Positions 59,011-64,000 of a stretch of DNA of 64,000 nucleotides are shown here, piece by piece. Source of the DNA: Karalla daura (taxonomy: Eukaryota; Chordata; Actinopteri; Chaetodontiformes; Leiognathidae); contig CM055188.1 of assembly GCA_029224185.1 (NCBI GenBank), positions 4,775,001-4,839,000 of the forward strand. The letters run 5' to 3'. The stretch's first letter is position 1. Each line of letters starts with the position of its first letter. A program made the position numbers and the translations under genes. Under the pieces are notes generated by a model, which worked only from the letters and a program-made list of their open reading frames with translations, did not search any database and was not told where the DNA came from.

Positions 59011-59643
59011 TATTGTCTATTCTGCCTGTATTCCACATTTTTGGAATACTATACAGTAGGGCAAGCACTCTTACTGTAGATACCGTAACCACTCTTCAAA
59101 TTGAGATTTTCAATTATCAAAATGTGGAGACTGCATGTCAGTAGATATTACTGTACTGGTATTGTTGCTTTACAACAATGCTTTTTGCTTTTAAACTTTT
59201 TCTCATTAAACTAGAAATAATAACAAATTGTGGGCACTTATAGAGCAGGTTGTTGTCAGTAAATGACTTTCACTTCGTGTTCACTTCGTATGGATCGGAA
59301 AACGGTTTTTACATCGGACACTGTGCAATTACGGATTTTAGTGAGGAATGCATGTAAGATCTACAGGTACAGTACGTTTCACGTAGTGGCGTTAACTTTC
59401 ACTTTCACTTGTGCCGCTACCTCGCAATATGCAACACAACAGAGCGGGTCAGGATGCACAAACACACAGCAGGCTATTTACGCAATGTTTGTCAGTGTTT
59501 CTCCTGGGCTGTCGGCCTTTGGGGCGGGTGGAGGCTCCAGGCAAGCAGCGGACGTTATCTTAAACAGACCTCAGACTAGTCCTCTCGTTTCCATGGTAAC
59601 ACGCCGCATAACCCACCGGGTTATTATGGGAGTGAATGGTCAG

Positions 59644-59910
59644 CTGGAGCCTCTGCCCCCAGCGTCCCGTCCAGCCGAGCCGGAGTCTGCATAAGAGTCA
59701 ATGCAGAACCCGGAGCGTCAAATCCGGACGCAGATTTTTACCCTCCGCGTTTATATTTGACGTTTATGGGCTTTGGCTGGAGCCTCTGCTCTCAGCATCC
59801 CGGCCAGCCGAGCTGGGGTTTGCATGAGAGTGGATGGAAAACCCGGAGCGTCAATAAACAGACGCGGAAGGGTACCTTCGGCGTCCATATGTAACGTTCA
59901 GGGGTGTGAC
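59644..59910 (-). repeat. Two tandem 133-bp units, right arm of inverted repeat
   Basis: Unit 1 starts at 59644 and unit 2 at 59777, both with ctggagcctctg, then a cccgtccagccgag-like core, then aacccggagcgtcaa. Unit 2 is closer to the inverted left arm at 58163-58299. Local GC and CpG are high. Confidence 0.85.
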
Positions 59911-60128
59911 AAATGCCTTCTTATCAGAACTGGGTGGACCCACATCCTCCTTATCTGTGCTGCTCGTCTCCTCGTCTCCTTAATAGCACTATAGCCAGGA
60001 TTTAATACACCTTCTCACAAGATCGCGCTCAAACCAACTGCTAAATGTTGTTACTGGTAGCTTAGCAACGTTGCCGCTTTGCCGCGCGGCACAGCGACGC
60101 GCTTGCCGCGGTCTATGTGGAAGCACCT

Positions 60129-60296
60129 TAACCCGGATCCGTGCGGATCCAGCGAATCCTGAGTCCTGATCCACTAACCGACAATAACCCGGATCCGTGC
60201 GGATCCGGCGAATCCTGAGTACTGAACCGCTAACCGACACTAACCCGGATCCGTGCGGGTCCGGCGAATCCTGAGTCCCTAACCGTAACCGACAAT
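60129..60296 (+). repeat. Minisatellite, three 56-bp units
   Basis: Units begin at 60129, 60185 and 60241 with taacccggatccgtgcgg, continue with cggcgaatcctgagt and end in ccgacaata or ccgacacta. Each has one or two GGATCC sites. A degenerate fourth piece may follow (cacacccggatctg). Confidence 0.9.
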
Positions 60297-60344
60297 AATG
60301 AGTGGATCCACCGGTTAAACACACCCGGATCTGTAAGGAGAGGG

Positions 60345-61280
60345 GATCCAGAGTCACACCAGGCGTAGCGCATGCACGCACATGAGTTCAATAAATTCGT
60401 TTTATATGTGCCTATCCACGAAAGATTTCATTTTATCCACGGAAGACATCATGTGATGTTAATGTTTTTGTCTGTGCTCAAAATGTAGAATGGGAAAGTA
60501 GCCTACTATATGATTTGATCTGTTGTTAATCAGAAAGCTCAACATAAACACATGTAACATGAATGAACCTTGACAAAGTGGAAATTTATAAACTATTACA
60601 TCTGCAGTTCAACCCAGTTACATGACACATTTACGTGCACATAAAACTGGTTAGGAAGACCAATGTAAGCTTTTTACAGATGGTAAACTAATGGACATTT
60701 TGTTAAAGAGGGATGACAGAAAAAGCTCATTTTTATTTATCTGGTGCTGGTGCATCTAAATTGCCTCAGGATTAACCAACCCCGGTATCTCACTGCATAA
60801 AGGAAAGAGTTTTTCACTCATTGGTGGATATTAGACACAGAGGCAGTGACTGTGTTGTAATTAACTGATGATGGCTGCACCCAAGTTCACCGTGGCAACC
60901 TGATGAAATAACAAACACTGCCTCCTCCCTGCTCTCTCCCTGCCGAAATGACAGTGTGCCATGAGTCATAAGTGGTTGAGAACACACACATTGAGGCTTG
61001 CACTGCCAGAGACACATGTGCAAGTACACCATGCTGAGGAATATTTGTAGGAAAGAGATGAAAAGTCATGCCTGGGAAGGACGCGTACTGTTTAAGTTTA
61101 AACCTGAAGCAGTTCTGCAGAGTTTTCTATCAACCCAATCAAGTTTAAACCTGTGATGCATCACAAAATCAGCAAAACTGTTCCATATAAAACATTACTG
61201 AATGCCTGTATTTTGCTGTTTCAATTACTGCTCTTTGCATTTCCTTGAAATGTATCTTTACATCAGTGATTCTGTAAAAT
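60345..61280. other. No gene recognised
   Basis: Anonymous sequence without a recognisable exon or transposon. Confidence 0.45.
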
Positions 61281-61289
61281 TTAGGACGA

Positions 61290-62580
61290 GTGAGCATCAA
61301 AGCCAAAGGACAGTCAAAGGAGTCAAAAAACAGCCTGTCCCTGTTCCTGTCCAATGTCCACTTCCTGGACAACAAGATGGACCTGCTCTGACTGAGGCGG
61401 GGGGCTTTCCGTGAGATAAGGAATTGTGCAATGCTTTGTCTTATGGAAACCTGGCTGAATGACAACATGCCAGACACATTCTTCCAGATCAATAACTGGC
61501 TTCTGTTCCGTGCAGACCAAAACCAGTCGGGGAAAGGCCATCAGGGCAGACTAGGTGTCTTTGTCAACAAAGTTTGGGGTACGAACTGCACGACAGTACA
61601 ACACTGGTCCAAGGTGATAAAGCATATAACTGTTAAGTTTACAGCGGTGTTTGTATTGGCAGATACCTGACAGATACTCTACCAAAGTTCTACAAACACT
61701 TTAACGTACCGACACAGGGGGCATAACACACTGGACCAATGAAAAAAATGCATACAAAGCTGCCCTCCATCTCCACCTGTGCTTCTCAGACCACATCTCC
61801 ATTATGTTGGTCCCTGCCTATCGTCCTCTCCTCAGATGCCACTCACCAAAACTGAGGACCATTACTGTATGGCCCAGTGATGCTGTACCTGCACTGTAGG
61901 ATTGTTTCCAGTGTGCAGACTGGAAAATCTTCAAAGATGCAACTGCCTGCGAGGGAGACATAAACCTGGGGGACTCCATATAGGCTGTCCTCACCTATAT
62001 CAATAAGCGCGTGGAGGACGTCACCAGCACCAGGACTGTAATATGTTATCCCAACCAGAAACCCTGGCTGAATGCAGAGGTCCAGTCTCTACTGAAAGCG
62101 GGAACACTGCTTTTAGGCTTGGGACAGACTGGGAAGAGAAAGCTGATTGCAGGAGTGAAGAGGGCCATGGCCCCATACGCCCACTTGATCCCGGGACACT
62201 TCACATTCAATGATCTAGGGAGTATGTGGAGGGGCATAAAGTGATTCACAGACTACAACACCAGAGATGCATAAGGCATCTCTGTCCAACACAATCAACA
62301 CCTTCTTCGCCCACTTTTAGGACTCAAACACCTCCCCCAGCACCAGACTCACCCCTCTACGAGGTGAAGAGCCTCTCAGTGTGACATCCGTGGAGGTGAG
62401 GAGGACCCTCCAGAGGATTAACTCCTGCAAAACTACTGGACCCAACAACATCCTTGGATGAGTGCTGAAAGGCTGGTCACACCAGCCATCAAGGTGCTCT
62501 CAAACAGGTGGCGGTGCTCACCTGCCTAAAGACCAGCACTATCATTCCCATCCCCAAAATGTCCACAGTGACTAATGTTA
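61290..62580 (+). mobile_element. Non-LTR LINE fragment (endonuclease part)
   Basis: Frames give SLFLSNVHFLDNKMDLL-like residues (61335-61390), ETWLNDNMPD, LLFRADQNQSGKGHQG and later FSDHISIMLVPAYRPLL-like residues near 61790. NQKPWLNAEVQSLLKAG is at 62055-62105, and a final KTTGPNNIPG-like block near 62430 leads into the reverse transcriptase, which is missing. Frameshifts and stops throughout. A teleost LINE of the Jockey/I group; clade not settled. Confidence 0.8.
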
Positions 62581-62584
62581 ATTT

Positions 62585-64000
62585 TGTCACCCATTTTTCA
62601 ATTTAGTCCAGGCCAAAATTAGAGAGGCCTATATTTATATTTGAGCAAAACAGACAACCAGTAGAATAAAGAAAAACAAGATCTTATGCATATTTGGACC
62701 AATTTAACACTTGGTTTCTTCTTGATATTACTGTATCTAATTGGAACCTTATTGGGGTTGTGATTCGTTGCATTGGGGACACATTTTGTTCTAACACATC
62801 CTGTATTGCTGTTCACATCTACACTGCACTAATAATGCTATAGTCAACCACAGTAAATTCTGAACAGGCTGATGAACATGTTTGTTTGCAAGGCAGAGGA
62901 CACAACAAGCCTTATTGACAGACAAATTGATAAGGACTCACGTGGTTGTGGATTAGAATTTTGTGGTTGAGGAGCATTCCAACTGTCATTGAACTATTTC
63001 ACCATGATGCAGTAAGCAACTGGTGCCTGCTTTTAGCAGAGTTTATTTAATTTTATAGCAAAGAAATCTAATGGTCTTTGCTTTTAGTTGTTTGATTACC
63101 AGTAGGCTACCATTGATGTAACATTAAAAGTGGTATTACGTGCACAGGGGTGTGCAGTATAATGTGAATGACTGGAGGAGTGCAGCTCTCTTGCATTTTG
63201 ATTCGCAACGTTATAGCTATATTTTAAGTGCTCTTGTGGCTTTCTAATGAGCGGATGGTCTCGACAAGTCCCACAACGCTCAGGTGTACAGAGTACACCA
63301 ATACGCATCCAGCTGTGACAACACCGTTTGAACTGACAGTCACTTTCGATCTAGTACCACCACCCACCTCCCACTGACGAAGAGCCTGTGGCCCCCAACC
63401 TCTTGCTAGCTGCTAGGACTAGCTTAACCAACCAGTGTGGCAGTTAGCTTACCTTAATATTTAGGTGCCTGAGGGCTATATGCCTTTTCAGGTTCATTGA
63501 ATTTTTCCCAGCTATTTTTCCCCCCACATATTTCAATCTGTCATAGTGAGGCATTGTGCTGTTTTATCAGCTTCTAAATATTTCAAATAAGACCAAAACG
63601 TCAGATCGTTTCTTCCTTCCTAGCATGATTGTAGCTTCCGTGTTGTCCGTGTTTCTCCTGCATCCAATTTGGTTTTTAAGCCACAGGGGGGCAGCAAAAG
63701 GATATATAACGTAGCCTAGGCATGAGGAGAACAATTGTCTACCCAGACACATCACAGCTGGACTAGATGTTGTGGTTCTTTTTGTGTAGTAGGTGAAAAC
63801 AAGAAGTTATTTTTGTTAATTTTTTGTTTCTTGCATAACATTTTCGCATTGCTTTTGTCAACAATAACACACAACAGTTTTAGTCAGTGTTTAAAACATC
63901 GGTGCTGTCTCATCATCTCCTTTCAGTCATGGGAAAAAGGCTTGTTGACGAGCATGTTTCGTCTCATTTCGTAACACTAACAGTGGCAAGACTGAATGAC
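62585..64000. other. No gene recognised
   Basis: Anonymous sequence to the window end. No exon with both splice sites, RNA gene or transposon terminus was identified. Confidence 0.45.

Overview
The window looks like teleost fish nuclear DNA. The evidence is a vertebrate Hedgehog-pathway gene split by consensus GT-AG introns, many CA/TG/TA/GA microsatellites, tRNA-derived SINEs, and a typical fish mixture of decayed mobile elements (L2 and other non-LTR LINEs, Penelope-like, BEL/Pao, Tc1, PIF/Harbinger and hAT). Nothing prokaryotic is present.

The only host gene I can support is gli1, at the left end on the minus strand. Six coding exons (4628 down to 725) join in one frame with matching splice phases and give the first 297 codons: start, N-terminal repressor-like block, SYGHLS SUFU-binding motif, acidic linker, zinc fingers 1 and 2, and the first Cys of finger 3. 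Fingers 3-5 and the activation domain lie beyond the left edge. Everything to the right is therefore gli1 5' flank and/or a long first intron. No second host gene was recognised.

Layout: 1-4.8 kb, gli1 exons with SINEs and a microsatellite; 4.8-5.6 kb, an L2 LINE 3' end; 5.6-10.7 kb, mostly anonymous DNA with one SINE; 10.7-13.3 kb, a tandem-ended repeat ('family X') with a complex local duplication; 13.5-18.5 kb, an unidentified ORF, DNA-transposon fragments and G-runs; 18.6-19.5 kb, family X copy B; 20-22.4 kb, a LINE with a promoter-like 5' region carrying repeated units; 23.3-24.7 kb, an antisense L2-like fragment; 25.9-28.5 kb, family X copy C split by a Tc1 element with TA duplications; 28.9-29.9 kb, a hairpin-ended repeat ('family Y'); 30-36.8 kb, BEL/Pao gag and integrase remnants with a two-gene Harbinger transposon beside the gag piece; 36.8-44.5 kb, L2 copies split by a Harbinger MITE (TTA duplication), a terminal-repeat DNA element, a chimeric transposase fragment and an hAT (8-bp duplication); 44.5-46.1 kb, family Y again and a promoter-like region; 46.9-50.6 kb, the most complete L2; 50.9-52.8 kb, a Penelope-like element abutting a LINE tail; 54.1-54.6 kb, family Y again; 56.8-62.6 kb, LINE remnants, an inverted repeat pair and a 56-bp minisatellite; the last 1.4 kb is anonymous.

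No autonomous element here is intact: every transposase or reverse transcriptase carries frameshifts, stops or changed catalytic residues. The window is valuable mainly for its datable nested insertions and for two repeat families (X and Y) that I cannot assign to a known class. I did not find a convincing new multi-gene system.
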